DNA of 64,000 nt from Paenibacillus sp. FSL R5-0766 (GCF_037971845.1 NZ_CP150227.1:4526001-4590000), one strand, 5' to 3'; positions 40,105 through 50,016 are shown, counted from the stretch's first letter. Notes: generated from the letters alone by a model not told the origin. Made by a program: numbers and translations.

Positions 40105-40295
40105 TGACCGGGTCTAAACAGTAGACCCCTCAAAAACAGGCATAAAGCAGCCTTTGGACTGCTCCAGCAGTCATACGGCAACACCAGGATAAGCAATGCT
40201 TGCTAATGGTGCAACCTGCTCCTTTATTCTATGACCAAAGCTTCCAAAAATAACTGTCAGTCACCCAACTGTGACAAATTGGGGCCTTTTTTTAT
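40105..40295 (+). other. Structured noncoding stretch before the TIR-like gene
   Basis: No open frame. Several hairpins are packed here: GACTGCT-CC-AGCAGTC, AGCAGCC/GGACTGCT, CACCA..TGGTG enclosing AGCAA/TTGCT. The stretch ends with CCCAA/TTGGGG and a run of seven T at 40282-40292. It could be a small RNA or the leader of the TIR-like gene. I recognise no riboswitch class, and no clear promoter lies before it. Confidence 0.3.
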
Positions 40296-40406
40296 TTTCT
40301 TGCGCTTTTTAAAGGAATCATTTTCCTTTCACACATACACTATAGCAAACGTAATCGGCTTATTCTTTGTCCAGTTCAGACGTTTCCAGACTTACTCTGC
40401 TGTTTA

Positions 40407-40415
40407 TGGTATAAT
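40407..40415 (+). promoter_or_regulatory. Extended -10 promoter of the TIR-like gene
   Basis: TGGTATAAT is an extended -10 (TGnTATAAT) with no good -35, 42 bp before the gene. It starts after the preceding T-run. Confidence 0.5.
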
Positions 40416-40456
40416 ATAACAATTGAATCCCACTACCGTTTAAGCGAGGCGGATTG

Positions 40457-41494
40457 ATGAAAACGTTAAAGCCAAGAGTCTTTATTGGCTGCTCGCTGGA
40501 AGCGAAGCCGATTGCAGCCGCAGTACACGAAAACTTACGTTTTTCAGCCGAAGTTACCCCTTGGTATTCCGGGGTTTTTAATCCAAGCAGCTATACCATG
40601 GACGATCTGGAAGTAGAGGTCCGTACGACTGACTTTGCCATTTTTATTTTTCATCCGGATGATATATCCAAAATTCGCGGGAAGTACTACGCGTCGGTCC
40701 GGGATAATACAATGCTGGAAATGGGTCTGTTTATGGGTCGTCTGGGACGAAAACGTATTTTTTTCATTCTTCCTGAGGATATTACAGACATCAAGGACAC
40801 AACCAAGGTCGAAGGATTGCGTATGCCCACAGATCTGCTGGGGTTAAATCCACTCGTGTATGAAATCCGTTCTGACGGAAAGTGGGCACCAGCCGTGTCC
40901 GTGGCATGTTCCAAAATCGCAGACAGTATTGAGGAACAAGGACGCTGGAGTGACCCAGAATTGGAGAACATCATTGAGAAGCATAAACGCACTGAGGGAG
41001 AAGCGAGGTTACAACTGCTTAAGTTGCTGCGGTTCTTTAGGGAATTGCTGCGTACCCGCAAAGCAGATGCCAAGATGCTGGAGCGAATGAGCGATGCCTT
41101 GCGTACTGCCTTTGTCTCTCATCCTCCATTCGCTGTACGTGGCACAGCCATATACCGTACAGATGACAGTGGTTATATTGAGCAATTATGTGGTAATGTT
41201 GGAGAACCGGGGAGAAAGTATGACTTGTCCGCTAATGACGACAAACAACCGGATGATCCCAAGCGCATCCTGGTGATTGATTCTTACCGGGAGAATAAAA
41301 TCAAGATTAACCTGTATGATGATTACCTTGAGAAAGAGTATCTGCTATGCTATCCTGTAGCCAAGAGGTATGTAATCACCGTTCACATTATTGGACATAT
41401 TGAAGCGGATGAGGCGGTATTTCAGCAGATTGACCTACAGAATCGTCAACTGTTCAACGCCATCAACGATTTGTTAGGAGGCGAACCGGAATGA
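40457..41494 (+). CDS. TIR-like nucleotide-binding protein (PF10137 type) with unknown C-terminal domain
   Basis: 345 residues. The N-terminal 150 residues have the PF10137-type TIR-like fold: RVFIGCSLE, VEVRTTDFAIFIFHPDD, and RDNTMLEMGLFMGRLGRKR with its glutamate near residue 88. Proteins with this domain act as effectors in CBASS, Pycsar and related phage defence, usually cleaving NAD+. The second half (about 165-345) has a helical linker (EARLQLLKLLRFFRELLRTRK) and an alpha/beta domain with a GAF-like end (YVITVHIIGHI). No cyclase gene is adjacent. The next gene overlaps by 4 bp. ATG 40457 is preferred to a TTG at 40454. Confidence 0.75.
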   Translation: MKTLKPRVFIGCSLEAKPIAAAVHENLRFSAEVTPWYSGVFNPSSYTMDDLEVEVRTTDFAIFIFHPDDISKIRGKYYASVRDNTMLEMGLFMGRLGRKRIFFILPEDITDIKDTTKVEGLRMPTDLLGLNPLVYEIRSDGKWAPAVSVACSKIADSIEEQGRWSDPELENIIEKHKRTEGEARLQLLKLLRFFRELLRTRKADAKMLERMSDALRTAFVSHPPFAVRGTAIYRTDDSGYIEQLCGNVGEPGRKYDLSANDDKQPDDPKRILVIDSYRENKIKINLYDDYLEKEYLLCYPVAKRYVITVHIIGHIEADEAVFQQIDLQNRQLFNAINDLLGGEPE

Positions 41495-41724
41495 AACCGG
41501 AAACGAAAAAAATAAGCAAGCGCTGGGGCAGCGAAAAAAAGGTACGCCTCAGTTCTGCGCCCGAATCATCACGACCGGTTCCGGAACCCAAGGAAGAAGA
41601 TCGTTTCCACAAGCCGGCCGTACCGCTAACTACCATTGGGCCCTCCCTGAAGGGCAAGGAAAGACCTTATAAGGTCATCCTTGAAAAAGAGGCGTTCTAC
41701 GAAAAGCCTCAATATCTTGCTTAA
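41491..41724 (+). CDS. Small basic protein overlapping the TIR-like gene
   Basis: 77 residues, rich in Lys, Pro and Glu, with no membrane segment. The sequence from SKRWGSEKKVRLSSAPESSR to FYEKPQYLA looks disordered. TAGGAGG lies before the ATG and the start overlaps the TIR-like stop by 4 bp, so both are translated together. It is not recognised; it could be a regulator or antitoxin-like partner. Confidence 0.7.
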   Translation: MKPETKKISKRWGSEKKVRLSSAPESSRPVPEPKEEDRFHKPAVPLTTIGPSLKGKERPYKVILEKEAFYEKPQYLA

Positions 41725-41772
41725 TTTCTGAACACATCATCAAACCTGCCGCTGAATCGGCAGTATTCCATA

Positions 41773-41802
41773 GGCCCCGCCGCCCAAGGCAGGGGCTTTT
41801 TT
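41773..41802 (+). terminator. Terminator of the TIR-like operon
   Basis: GCCCCGCC/GGCAGGGGC stem then TTTTTT. Confidence 0.85.
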
Positions 41803-42136
41803 GTTGCTCATTTTCGCTAAAATAAAGCTGCTTCTACTCGTTGACCTGGTGCCATCGTGTTAAGGCAAAGCATCCTTGAATCATGATTGCAATTCATTGC
41901 AGTAATTCATTGCTTGTAATTACTTCTGTAGCAGACTGCATTGCATAAGGCTTAATTGGTTTATGGCCTTAGGTTTCCTGCAAAACCCATAAATTATACC
42001 TTATTTTGGAGCAGGCTTGTCCCTAAATCCTTAGCTTCATTCAATATCTGTACCTTTAGGAAAATGCGGTAATGTGTGCTTCCAATATTTCTCGGTTGTA
42101 TTGTGTATCTCCATTACATATATTGATTATAATATA

Positions 42137-42150
42137 AGAACACATGTTCT
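42137..42150. promoter_or_regulatory. LexA-like SOS box
   Basis: AGAACACATGTTCT fits the Bacillus LexA core GAAC-RNRY-GTTC, with ACAT matching RNRY. It overlaps a TATAAT at about 42127, 42 bp upstream of the next gene. Confidence 0.6.
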
Positions 42151-42191
42151 GTAAATATAAAATTCCAATTAAAGGTTAAGGAAGTGAACAT

Positions 42192-42575
42192 ATGACATCC
42201 TCAACTTCCGCCCCATCCCCTGCGGATGAAGACCATCGTCTGATTAAAGGTCTGGTTGTGCGAACGCTTTTGCTGGATGTACTTGAACGAGATATTCGCA
42301 CACTGGATACGCTGTTGCTGAAGATGCCCGAAGTCTACATCCTGTCGCTGACCCGCATTCAGAACAATGTGCTCAAGGAGATGTTGGCCCTTCGTAAACA
42401 GATGAGAACCCGCGGTGTCAAAGTACTGGAAGAGAAACGGGAAGCCGAGGGTATCGAAACTCTGTATATGTGCAGGGGGTATTGGCAACGGTTCTATATG
42501 CTGTGGACATTCGCACGCAATGAAGTCAAAAAAGAACTCAGTCGGCATCTGGAGATGGACTTGGCGCAGACTTGA
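42192..42575 (+). CDS. Hypothetical protein behind a LexA-like box
   Basis: 127 residues, mostly helical, no signal peptide or membrane segment. Not recognised. LIKGLVVRTLLLDVLERDIR and a basic helix (ALRKQMRTRGVKVLEEKRE) are followed by MCRGYWQRFYMLWTFARNEVKK, rich in aromatic residues. AAGGAAG lies before the ATG. The box at 42137-42150 suggests DNA-damage induction. Confidence 0.7.
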   Translation: MTSSTSAPSPADEDHRLIKGLVVRTLLLDVLERDIRTLDTLLLKMPEVYILSLTRIQNNVLKEMLALRKQMRTRGVKVLEEKREAEGIETLYMCRGYWQRFYMLWTFARNEVKKELSRHLEMDLAQT

Positions 42576-42737
42576 TATAACTTTGACACTATTGAACCCA
42601 TCCCCAGCAAAACAAGTTGACCACGGAAGGTTACGTTCATTAAGATGGAATAGAGATATCCAACCATTCCAATAAGGCATGAAAAGATTTCAACCGGATA
42701 TACTCTCAACGTCTTATCAATCAAGGAGTTGTACTTC

Positions 42738-43694
42738 ATGGATTTGAATACACATTCGATTAAACAAACACCCGCACATACAGGCATTGCCGCAGATGTA
42801 ACAGAACTGATCGGCCAGACACCTGCCGTTAAACTGAACCGACTCACAGGCAGCGACTCCGCTGATGTATACGTGAAACTGGAATACTTCAACCCGAGTG
42901 GCAGCGTCAAAGACCGTGCCGCCTATAACCTGATCGTTCAGGCTGAACGTGCGGGACACTTGCTCCCTGGTGCTACCATTATTGAACCGACGAGCGGCAA
43001 TACCGGGATTGGTCTTGCCATGAATGCCGCCGCCAAAGGATATAAAGCCATTCTGATCATGCCGGACAATATGTCTAAGGAGCGCATCAACATTCTGAAA
43101 GCCTACGGCGCAGATGTGGTGCTCACCCCTGCTGCAGAGCGGATGCCTGGCGCAATTCGCAAAGCGAAAGAACTTCAAGCAGATATTCCGGGAAGTTTCA
43201 TTCCGCAGCAGTTCGAAAATCAGGCAAACCCGGATATTCACCGGATTACGACAGCTCCCGAGATTATGCAGCAGATGGAAGGCAGGTTGGACGCCTTCAT
43301 CGCTACGGCGGGAACCGGCGGAACCATTACCGGGACGGGAGAAGAACTGCGCAAGCAGTTACCCGATATCCGCATCTATGCGGTGGAGCCCAAAGGTTCT
43401 CCGGTGTTGTCCGGTGGCGAGCCCGGACCACACAAGCTCGTCGGTACAAGTCCGGGGTTCATTCCGGACATCCTGAATACCGACGTATGGGATGCAATCA
43501 TCCAGGTGTCCGATGAGGACGCACTGGATACGATGCGGCAGCTTGCTGCCCGGGAAGGGCTGTTGCTCGGCCCTTCCTCTGGGGCTTCGGTGTGGGCCTC
43601 CCTTCGCATCGCGAAGGAACTGGGGCCGGGGCACCGGGTGCTCTGCATTGCGCCGGATACCGGGGAACGGTATCTGAGCATGGGTATTTTTTAA
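42738..43694 (+). CDS. cysK: Cysteine synthase (O-acetylserine sulfhydrylase)
   Basis: 318 residues of the PLP beta-family. The PLP lysine lies in NPSGSVKDRAAYN (about residue 58), the substrate loop is TSGNTGIG, and the glycine-rich phosphate loop is ATAGTGGTITGTG. Makes cysteine from O-acetylserine and sulfide. AAGGAG lies nine bases before the ATG at 42738; the upstream TTG at 42729 is part of the leader. No S-box or T-box is visible upstream. Other PLP beta-synthases are possible but less likely. Confidence 0.92.
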   Translation: MDLNTHSIKQTPAHTGIAADVTELIGQTPAVKLNRLTGSDSADVYVKLEYFNPSGSVKDRAAYNLIVQAERAGHLLPGATIIEPTSGNTGIGLAMNAAAKGYKAILIMPDNMSKERINILKAYGADVVLTPAAERMPGAIRKAKELQADIPGSFIPQQFENQANPDIHRITTAPEIMQQMEGRLDAFIATAGTGGTITGTGEELRKQLPDIRIYAVEPKGSPVLSGGEPGPHKLVGTSPGFIPDILNTDVWDAIIQVSDEDALDTMRQLAAREGLLLGPSSGASVWASLRIAKELGPGHRVLCIAPDTGERYLSMGIF

Positions 43695-43845
43695 CACAGC
43701 ATAAATCTGCACACATCAAAAAGGGGCTTCCATGTCCCAAAAGTCATGAGCATGACAGAGGCCCTCCCTTATTAGCGCTCATTGGTCATTGGTTCTAATG
43801 AATCTGACACACGCTATTCGCTCCTATTTACGCAGGTCTGACGTG

Positions 43846-43937
43846 TAACGAATCACAGCGACGTTATTTCTCCAAATTCGGTCGATTTACAGGCTTAAAA
43901 GCCATTTTCGGCGGGATAACGTTACTGAGATTCGTTA
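43846..43937. repeat. 92-bp inverted-repeat element
   Basis: Arms of 22 bp, TAACGAATCACAGCGACGTTAT and its inverted partner, match at 19 positions. The centre is 48 bp. It lies in the cysK-dinG gap (43695-44183), which otherwise holds only the dinG terminator and a second TTCGTTAGAAT at 43981. It would form a long hairpin. Confidence 0.65.
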
Positions 43938-44073
43938 GAATTTACATCACTTAATGATCACTCTAATAAGGTGCGGTAGGTTCGTTAGAATGTTGAAGCA
44001 ATTGGTAGCGAGGAGCGAGGGAAAATCCCTCGAAAAAAAGGGAAGCGAATTACATTAGAGGAACCATCAAAAC

Positions 44074-44121
44074 AAAAAAAGCCCTTGCTCACTTACGGAT
44101 GGTGAATCCGCAGAGAACAAG
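44074..44121 (-). terminator. Terminator of the DinG-type helicase gene
   Basis: CTTGTTCTCTGCGGAT/ATCCGTAAGTGAGCAAG hairpin followed by TTTTTTT on the minus strand. Confidence 0.8.
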
Positions 44122-44183
44122 AACTTATTTTGGCAAGAAACCTTATTATCAAAAATAAAGCAAGAACATTTAACGTAAGCTGG

Positions 44184-46166
44184 TTAGTGTGTCAGGGTTG
44201 TCCATTCCACACCTTCAGGAAGCAGGGCCGCAATGCGGTCTTTGGCTTCCTTTTTGGTATACAGCGATTCATCGAGAATGACCGCAGAACCGGAATCCGT
44301 GCTTGTCCGAATCAGACGTCCAAGACCTTGCTTCACACGCAAGAGCATATACGGAAGATCGATCTCTTCGTATGGTGCTGCTGACGCACTACGTTTTGCA
44401 TTGAAGACAGGGTCCTGTGGTGGATACGGAAGCGACCAGATCATGACATTGGATAATGACGGACCCGGAACGTCCAGTCCTTCCCACAGATTAACGGAGC
44501 ACAGCACACTCTCCTCATCCTGCTGGAACGCCGCGATCAGATCACTGATCTCCCGGTCGCCCTCATACATAAAGCGCAAACCTTCTGCTTCAGGTACATG
44601 AACGATGTCCTGTTTGAACGCGCGTAATTCTTCCATCGTACGGAACAGAATCAGCGCACGCCCTCCACTCTCCTGTAGTAACGACACCGCATCACGCAAG
44701 CGATTTTCGTTCTCCGGGTGACCCGGTACAGCTTCATCGGTAATTTTCATCTTCATTTTGTCCGCATAATCATACGGGGAAGCCACCGAGAATGATACAA
44801 AATCATCAATGCCCAGGCTGTCCGCCACATAACGGAATGAACTGTCCACAGATAACGTGGCGGAGGAGAACACGATTGGAATACCTGTGTTGAACACACG
44901 CTCGTTCAGCATTTCCTTCACAGTGCGCGGCATGATCGATAAGGTCGTCTCATCCTCGCTCTCTTCCGCCCAACAGATGTAACCATCTTCCTTGCGGAAC
45001 AAGGCAAGCGCAGACTGAATCATATCGAGATGTTCTTCCACGACACGCATCTGGTAACCATCCAGCGAGAACAATCCGCTCTCAAATACCAATTCTTCGC
45101 CGATTGCATCCAGCACACTCGTCAGACGTTCAATCTCACGCAGCAGTGGCGGCTCTACCCGAACTTCTTTCCGTTCCGAACCAGGGATCGCGACCGTATA
45201 CGTATCCAGCAACGCAAACAGTCGCTCACTGCTCTCAATCGCTTCATCCACACACTCCGCGAGGGATTCACGAATCTCTCCTTCTAACAGGCGAGTGACG
45301 AGTTCCTCGAAGATGCGGTGTTTCAGCTTGTAGCTTAGTGCGTTCAGGGCTGCTTCTTCCAGCAAATGTCCTTCATCAAATACAACCGAGCTGTGATCGG
45401 GTAGCAGAGGCAATTGTCCCTCGCGTTTGCGCGCATCATAGGTCCACACATGCTCCATGTAATAATCATGGGAACAGATGATGATGTCTTTGGAACGACG
45501 GTAATGGTCACGCGACAGCGTCAGGCCGCAGCGTTGTCTTTTTGGACAAACAAAACAATCCTGGAACGGGTCCCAGTTGATTTTGTTCCACTGACGATCA
45601 TTCAGATGTGGGTACTGTTTCCGGTCACCGTACGGATGGAAAGCCTGAAGTGTACCCGGCGTATTCACAAAATCCGGCAGACTCTCATGTACCTCTTCAA
45701 TAACAGGTGCATCTTCATCCGCGAATCGCACCGCACTCAATTTGTTCAGACAGACATACTGGTCCGGTGACTTACCCAGACGTGCATCCACTTCCAAGTC
45801 CAGATGTGCAGCCAGCTTCGCAATATCTCCACCGGGCTTCACAAGCTGTTCAATCAAAGACTCATCAGCACAGGCGATCACTGCTGGTTTGCCCGTATAA
45901 CGTGCATAACAGACCGCGTAGAGCAGATAGACTAACGTCTTGCCTGTTCCGACACCGGCCTCAGCCATAATGGTCTTTTTATCTCCATAGGCCCGTTCGA
46001 GCTGGTACGCCATAAAAATCTGTTCATCCCGTACCTCGAAGCCGAACTCTGGCAAAATATCGTAAAAAACATCGGCAACCCATTCTCCCAGACGGGATAC
46101 AAAAGGTTCAGCCGGATCATATGCAAAAGGATAACGTTGTGTAGACAATCCTAGGTCAGCCTCCAT
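44184..46166 (-). CDS. DinG/Rad3-type ATP-dependent DNA helicase
   Basis: Superfamily 2 5'-3' helicase, 660 residues from the ATG at 46166. Walker A is EAGVGTGKT; the DEAH-like motif is VFDEGHLLEE. The Fe-S cysteines lie in VCLNKLSA and DCFVCPKRQRCG, consistent with a 4Fe-4S cluster. Late motifs are GRALILFRTM and VKQGLGRLIRT. The frame opens upstream at a TTG (46256) without a ribosome site, and the start is uncertain. Unlike Bacillus DinG, there is no N-terminal exonuclease domain. Confidence 0.85.
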   Translation of the reverse strand: MEADLGLSTQRYPFAYDPAEPFVSRLGEWVADVFYDILPEFGFEVRDEQIFMAYQLERAYGDKKTIMAEAGVGTGKTLVYLLYAVCYARYTGKPAVIACADESLIEQLVKPGGDIAKLAAHLDLEVDARLGKSPDQYVCLNKLSAVRFADEDAPVIEEVHESLPDFVNTPGTLQAFHPYGDRKQYPHLNDRQWNKINWDPFQDCFVCPKRQRCGLTLSRDHYRRSKDIIICSHDYYMEHVWTYDARKREGQLPLLPDHSSVVFDEGHLLEEAALNALSYKLKHRIFEELVTRLLEGEIRESLAECVDEAIESSERLFALLDTYTVAIPGSERKEVRVEPPLLREIERLTSVLDAIGEELVFESGLFSLDGYQMRVVEEHLDMIQSALALFRKEDGYICWAEESEDETTLSIMPRTVKEMLNERVFNTGIPIVFSSATLSVDSSFRYVADSLGIDDFVSFSVASPYDYADKMKMKITDEAVPGHPENENRLRDAVSLLQESGGRALILFRTMEELRAFKQDIVHVPEAEGLRFMYEGDREISDLIAAFQQDEESVLCSVNLWEGLDVPGPSLSNVMIWSLPYPPQDPVFNAKRSASAAPYEEIDLPYMLLRVKQGLGRLIRTSTDSGSAVILDESLYTKKEAKDRIAALLPEGVEWTTLTH

Positions 46167-46357
46167 TCTTAGACAAAGCGGTCCAATTTCAATTTTCCGT
46201 TCCAAAAAGGCCGCTGGGCAAAAGTTAATTATCTCACGCGGCGAGGCCGGTGACAAGCTTTTTTTGTTAGGTTATTTGCAAGGTTGAATGTATAGAACCA
46301 ACTTTCAGGGAAAATATATACAGGAATCCACTTTAAGGAAAGGCGGTGCTCCACTCC

Positions 46358-47950
46358 ATGAATCATCAGTCTTCACAACCAGAGCATTCCTCAGACAAAT
46401 CAGCTGAGACATTAACGGATCGACAAGGGCATCCCATTACGGACAATCAGAATGTACGAACCGTTGGCAGCCGCGGACCGACTACGCTGGAGAACTATCA
46501 TTTTCTCGAAAAAATTACACACTTCGACCGTGAACGTATTCCGGAACGTGTGGTCCATGCCCGCGGCGCTGGCGCTCATGGCATATTTGAAGCGTATGGA
46601 ACGGCCGGTGATGAACCGGTATCGAAGTACACTCGTGCACGTCTGTTTCAGGAAAAAGGCAAGCAAACGCCGGTATTCGTTCGCTTCTCTACCGTTATTC
46701 ACGGTGGGCACTCACCGGAGACCCTTCGGGATCCGCGCGGGTTTGCTGTAAAATTCTATACTGAAGATGGCAACTGGGATCTGGTGGGTAACAATCTGAA
46801 AATCTTTTTCATTCGCGACCCGCTCAAATTCCCGGATATGGTACATGCCTTTAAGCCAGACCCGTTGACCAATGCACAGGATATGGAGCGGTTTTTCGAT
46901 TTTGTCTCGCTGAGCCCTGAAGCTACCCATATGGTGACATTCCTCTTCTCTCCATGGGGCATTCCAGCGAATTATCGGCAAATGCAAGGGTCGGGTGTTA
47001 ATACATATAAATGGGTCAATCAGGAAGGCACGGGCGTGCTCATCAAATACCACTGGGAACCGCTCAATCAAGGGATACGCAACCTGCTGCAAAAAGACGC
47101 GAGCGAGATTCAGGGACAGAATTTCAACCATGCGACGTTGGATCTGTATCACGCCATTGAACAAGGAGAGTATCCCGAATGGGAGCTGTGCGTTCAAGTA
47201 ATGGAGGACGGCGAGCATCCAGAGTTGGACTTCGACCCGCTGGACCCAACCAAGCTATGGCCGCAAGATCAGTTCCCTTTTCTACCTGTGGGCAAAATGA
47301 CGTTGAATCGTAATCCCGAAGATTATTTCAATGAAGTGGAGCAAGCAGCGTTTGGCACAGGTGTATTGGTAGACGGGTTGGATTTCTCAGATGACAAACT
47401 GCTGCAAGGACGGACCTTCTCCTATTCGGATACCCAGCGTCACCGGGTGGGTGCGAACTATCTGCAACTGCCTGTGAATGCACCGAAAAATCGGGTAGCC
47501 ACGAATCAGAGCGGCGGGCAGATGCAGTATCAGGTGGATCGTGCACCGGGTCAGAATCCGCATGTGAACTACGAACCTTCTTCGCTTGGTGGCTTAAAGG
47601 AAGCACCCCCTCGTGGCAAGGAGCATGAACCACTGGTGGAGGGCCGACTTGTCCGCGAGAAGATTGAGCGCACCAATGACTTTGGACAAGCGGGTGATAC
47701 GTACCGGGCGTTCGAGGATTGGGAGCGAGATGAGCTGATCAGCAACATGGTCGGCGCGTTGGCACAATGCAAACCGGATATCCGGGATCGAATGATCTCT
47801 TACTTCACCCAAGCGGATGCGGATTACGGTCGGCGCGTCTCTGAAGGGTTGGCCTCTGTTCCAACCGATGATAGCGTAACGGTCCAACCGAAACATGAAC
47901 CAAGTGTCGAGCAAGCAGAGAAACGCAGTCGCGAGACGGACGGATATTAA
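46358..47950 (+). CDS. Heme catalase, clade of small-subunit enzymes
   Basis: 530 residues. It degrades hydrogen peroxide in the cytoplasm. The active-site His lies in [13 protein letters not shown], the Asn in [12 protein letters not shown], and the proximal-heme Tyr in [18 protein letters not shown]. The ATG at 46358 follows AGGCGG by 11 bases; a GTG at 46346 is an alternative. No clear PerR box was found in the 90-bp gap to the divergent helicase gene. A terminator follows. Confidence 0.93.
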   Translation: MNHQSSQPEHSSDKSAETLTDRQGHPITDNQNVRTVGSRGPTTLENYHFLEKITHFDRERIPERVVHARGAGAHGIFEAYGTAGDEPVSKYTRARLFQEKGKQTPVFVRFSTVIHGGHSPETLRDPRGFAVKFYTEDGNWDLVGNNLKIFFIRDPLKFPDMVHAFKPDPLTNAQDMERFFDFVSLSPEATHMVTFLFSPWGIPANYRQMQGSGVNTYKWVNQEGTGVLIKYHWEPLNQGIRNLLQKDASEIQGQNFNHATLDLYHAIEQGEYPEWELCVQVMEDGEHPELDFDPLDPTKLWPQDQFPFLPVGKMTLNRNPEDYFNEVEQAAFGTGVLVDGLDFSDDKLLQGRTFSYSDTQRHRVGANYLQLPVNAPKNRVATNQSGGQMQYQVDRAPGQNPHVNYEPSSLGGLKEAPPRGKEHEPLVEGRLVREKIERTNDFGQAGDTYRAFEDWERDELISNMVGALAQCKPDIRDRMISYFTQADADYGRRVSEGLASVPTDDSVTVQPKHEPSVEQAEKRSRETDGY

Positions 47951-48503
47951 AGTAGCTGGACAGCATTTAGACTGATAAGTCTGACACTGTTAGTACATCC
48001 GAGTATTTTGAGTAAGCAGATTACGTTCTGGATTAAACATAGCCCTGATCGTCAAGTTGCTCGTTGCAGCTGCTATCAGGGCTTTTTCATGACTAGCTTG
48101 AGTGTAATCTCCACTTCAGGATGTAGGCTGCTATTTATTTTAGGTTGAATGAAGTTCATAGGAGTGGATCATAAGTAAAACTGGTACTCTGAGGATGGAA
48201 AAGCGTACTTCTCTACGTTCATTTCAGATGATTCTTCGTTAAATGAGAGCTATCACCCAATGGAAAGATTACATAATTCACGTGATATTACAGGCATTGG
48301 AAGCTTGCAGGCCTGACCTACCTGCATGTACCTCCATCTGATCAGATGATTATTGATGATAACGCTTACAACATTTACCATAAAGCTGTGTCCTAGAGAT
48401 TACATCTAACCAGCCGGCATGATCTATCTCATAGGTAACGGTCTGGTACACAGCTACCACATGCTCTTCATTCTATTCCCAATTAACCAAGGAGGCTTAC
48501 GTA
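47951..48503. other. Gene-free stretch with catalase terminator and pectate lyase leader
   Basis: The terminator at 48041-48087 (AGCCCTGAT/ATCAGGGCT then TTTT) ends the catalase transcript. The remaining 400 bp show no open frame or structure I can name; the final 60 bp are the leader of the pectate lyase gene, ending in AAGGAGG. Confidence 0.7.
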
Positions 48504-49880
48504 ATGAAATTATTCCCATCCACATCCACTCATGTATCTGCACGATCTGCACGTTCTCTGAAGGAACGCTCCCTCAAATCCAAAATGGCCCATATCTGTC
48601 TGAGTGCCGCGTTCCCTCTATTATTGATTGGTGGTGGATCGGTTGGTGCTGAAGAGCTGATCGAGAGCAGCTTGCAAAATCCCTCTGAATCGGTGGCGAC
48701 TTCGAATATCGCACTTGCTGCGGGTGATCTGTATGTGTCTCCTGGCGGCTCAGCCAGCAATCCGGGAACACTGAACAGTCCAACGTCACTGGCTAACGCA
48801 TTGACCCAGATCGCACCAGGCAAAACGATCTATCTACGCGGCGGTACCTATAACTTCTCCCAGACCATTACCATTGAACGTGGCAACAGCGGCACATCGA
48901 GCCAACGTAAAAACCTGGTGGCGTATGGATCGGAAAAACCGGTCTTTGATTTCTCCGCTCAAGCCTTCGCTTCCACCAATCGTGGACTGCAAATGTTCGG
49001 AGACTACTGGTTCGTCAAAGGGCTTGAGGTGAAGGGTGCGGGCGACAACGGCATCTTCATCGGAGGCAGTTACAACCGTCTGGAGCAGATCGAAGCTCAT
49101 CACAACCGGGATACGGGTATTCAAATGGGACGTTATGCTTCCACAGCCGCCAAGAGTGAATGGCCTGCATATAATGAAGTGATTCGTTCTTACTCCCACA
49201 ACAACTATGACCCCGATGACGGCGAGGATGCAGACGGTTTTGCGGCCAAACTGACCGTAGGCCCGGGCAACGTCTTCGACGGTTGTATTGCGGCCTATAA
49301 CGTGGACGATGGCTGGGATCTGTATAGCAAAACGGACACAGGTGCCATCGGCGCGGTCACGATCCGTAACAGCATCGCCTATGCTAACGGTGCAACATCA
49401 GACGGCACCTCCACCTCCAACAGCGATGGCAACGGCTTCAAGCTCGGCGGCGAGAAGATTGCGGTGAATCATATCGTCGAGAACAGCATTGCGTTTAATA
49501 ACAAAAAGCACGGCTTCACATATAACAGCAATCCCGGTTCGATTCAGATGAAAAATAACACCTCCTGGAACAACGGGCAAAGCAACTTTGCCTTCGATAA
49601 AGGCACCCATATCTTCACCAACAACCTATCCTTCCAAGGTGGCGCCAGCGACAAAACGAGCGGAACCGACGTCAGCAGCACCAACGTCTGGTGGAAAAAC
49701 AAAAAAAGCGAGAATGCCAAAGGCCTGCTCGCCAGCGCAGCCGACTTTGTCTCCCTCGTGCCTTCGGTAACGCGTAGCGCGGATGGCACGCCTGTCCTAA
49801 GCAATTTCCTGAAGCTTGCAGGTGGTAGTGATCTGATCGGCTCGGGTACGCCAGCGGGTAAGAATATTGGGGCACGGTAG
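48504..49880 (+). CDS. Secreted pectate lyase, polysaccharide lyase family 9
   Basis: 458 residues, right-handed parallel beta-helix. A long basic N-terminus is followed by a hydrophobic segment (ICLSAAFPLLLIGGGSVGAEE). The mature part starts VSPGGSASNPGTLNSP. PL9 calcium and base residues are in YDPDDGEDADGFAAK, VDDGWDLYSK and NSDGNGFKLGG. Cleaves polygalacturonate by beta-elimination outside the cell. AAGGAGG lies eight bases before the ATG; terminator behind. The signal peptide is unusually far from the start. Confidence 0.9.
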   Translation: MKLFPSTSTHVSARSARSLKERSLKSKMAHICLSAAFPLLLIGGGSVGAEELIESSLQNPSESVATSNIALAAGDLYVSPGGSASNPGTLNSPTSLANALTQIAPGKTIYLRGGTYNFSQTITIERGNSGTSSQRKNLVAYGSEKPVFDFSAQAFASTNRGLQMFGDYWFVKGLEVKGAGDNGIFIGGSYNRLEQIEAHHNRDTGIQMGRYASTAAKSEWPAYNEVIRSYSHNNYDPDDGEDADGFAAKLTVGPGNVFDGCIAAYNVDDGWDLYSKTDTGAIGAVTIRNSIAYANGATSDGTSTSNSDGNGFKLGGEKIAVNHIVENSIAFNNKKHGFTYNSNPGSIQMKNNTSWNNGQSNFAFDKGTHIFTNNLSFQGGASDKTSGTDVSSTNVWWKNKKSENAKGLLASAADFVSLVPSVTRSADGTPVLSNFLKLAGGSDLIGSGTPAGKNIGAR

Positions 49881-49918
49881 GTAGTAGTTATTGAGATAAA
49901 GGAATAATTTAAAAGCAG

Positions 49919-49970
49919 AATCCCCTCCCCCATGCCAGCCTGATTGGCGGTAATGGAGAAGGGGATTTTT
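49919..49970 (+). terminator. Terminator of the pectate lyase gene
   Basis: AATCCCCT/AGGGGATT with inner GCCA/TGGC, followed by TTTTT. Confidence 0.8.
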
Positions 49971-50016
49971 GATTACTTTGTTCTGTCTGCGGCTAACTTA
50001 TGAAGTAGGTAGATAC

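Noticed and set aside
43695..43760. Terminator of cysK
   Set aside because: Only a weak GGGGC/GCCC pairing without a plus-strand T-run; not listed.
46167..46256. Upstream TTG start of the DinG-type helicase
   Set aside because: No ribosome site and no family similarity in the extra 30 codons; kept only as an uncertain start.
46257..46357. PerR operator before catalase
   Set aside because: No TTATAAT-type palindrome is present in the gap.
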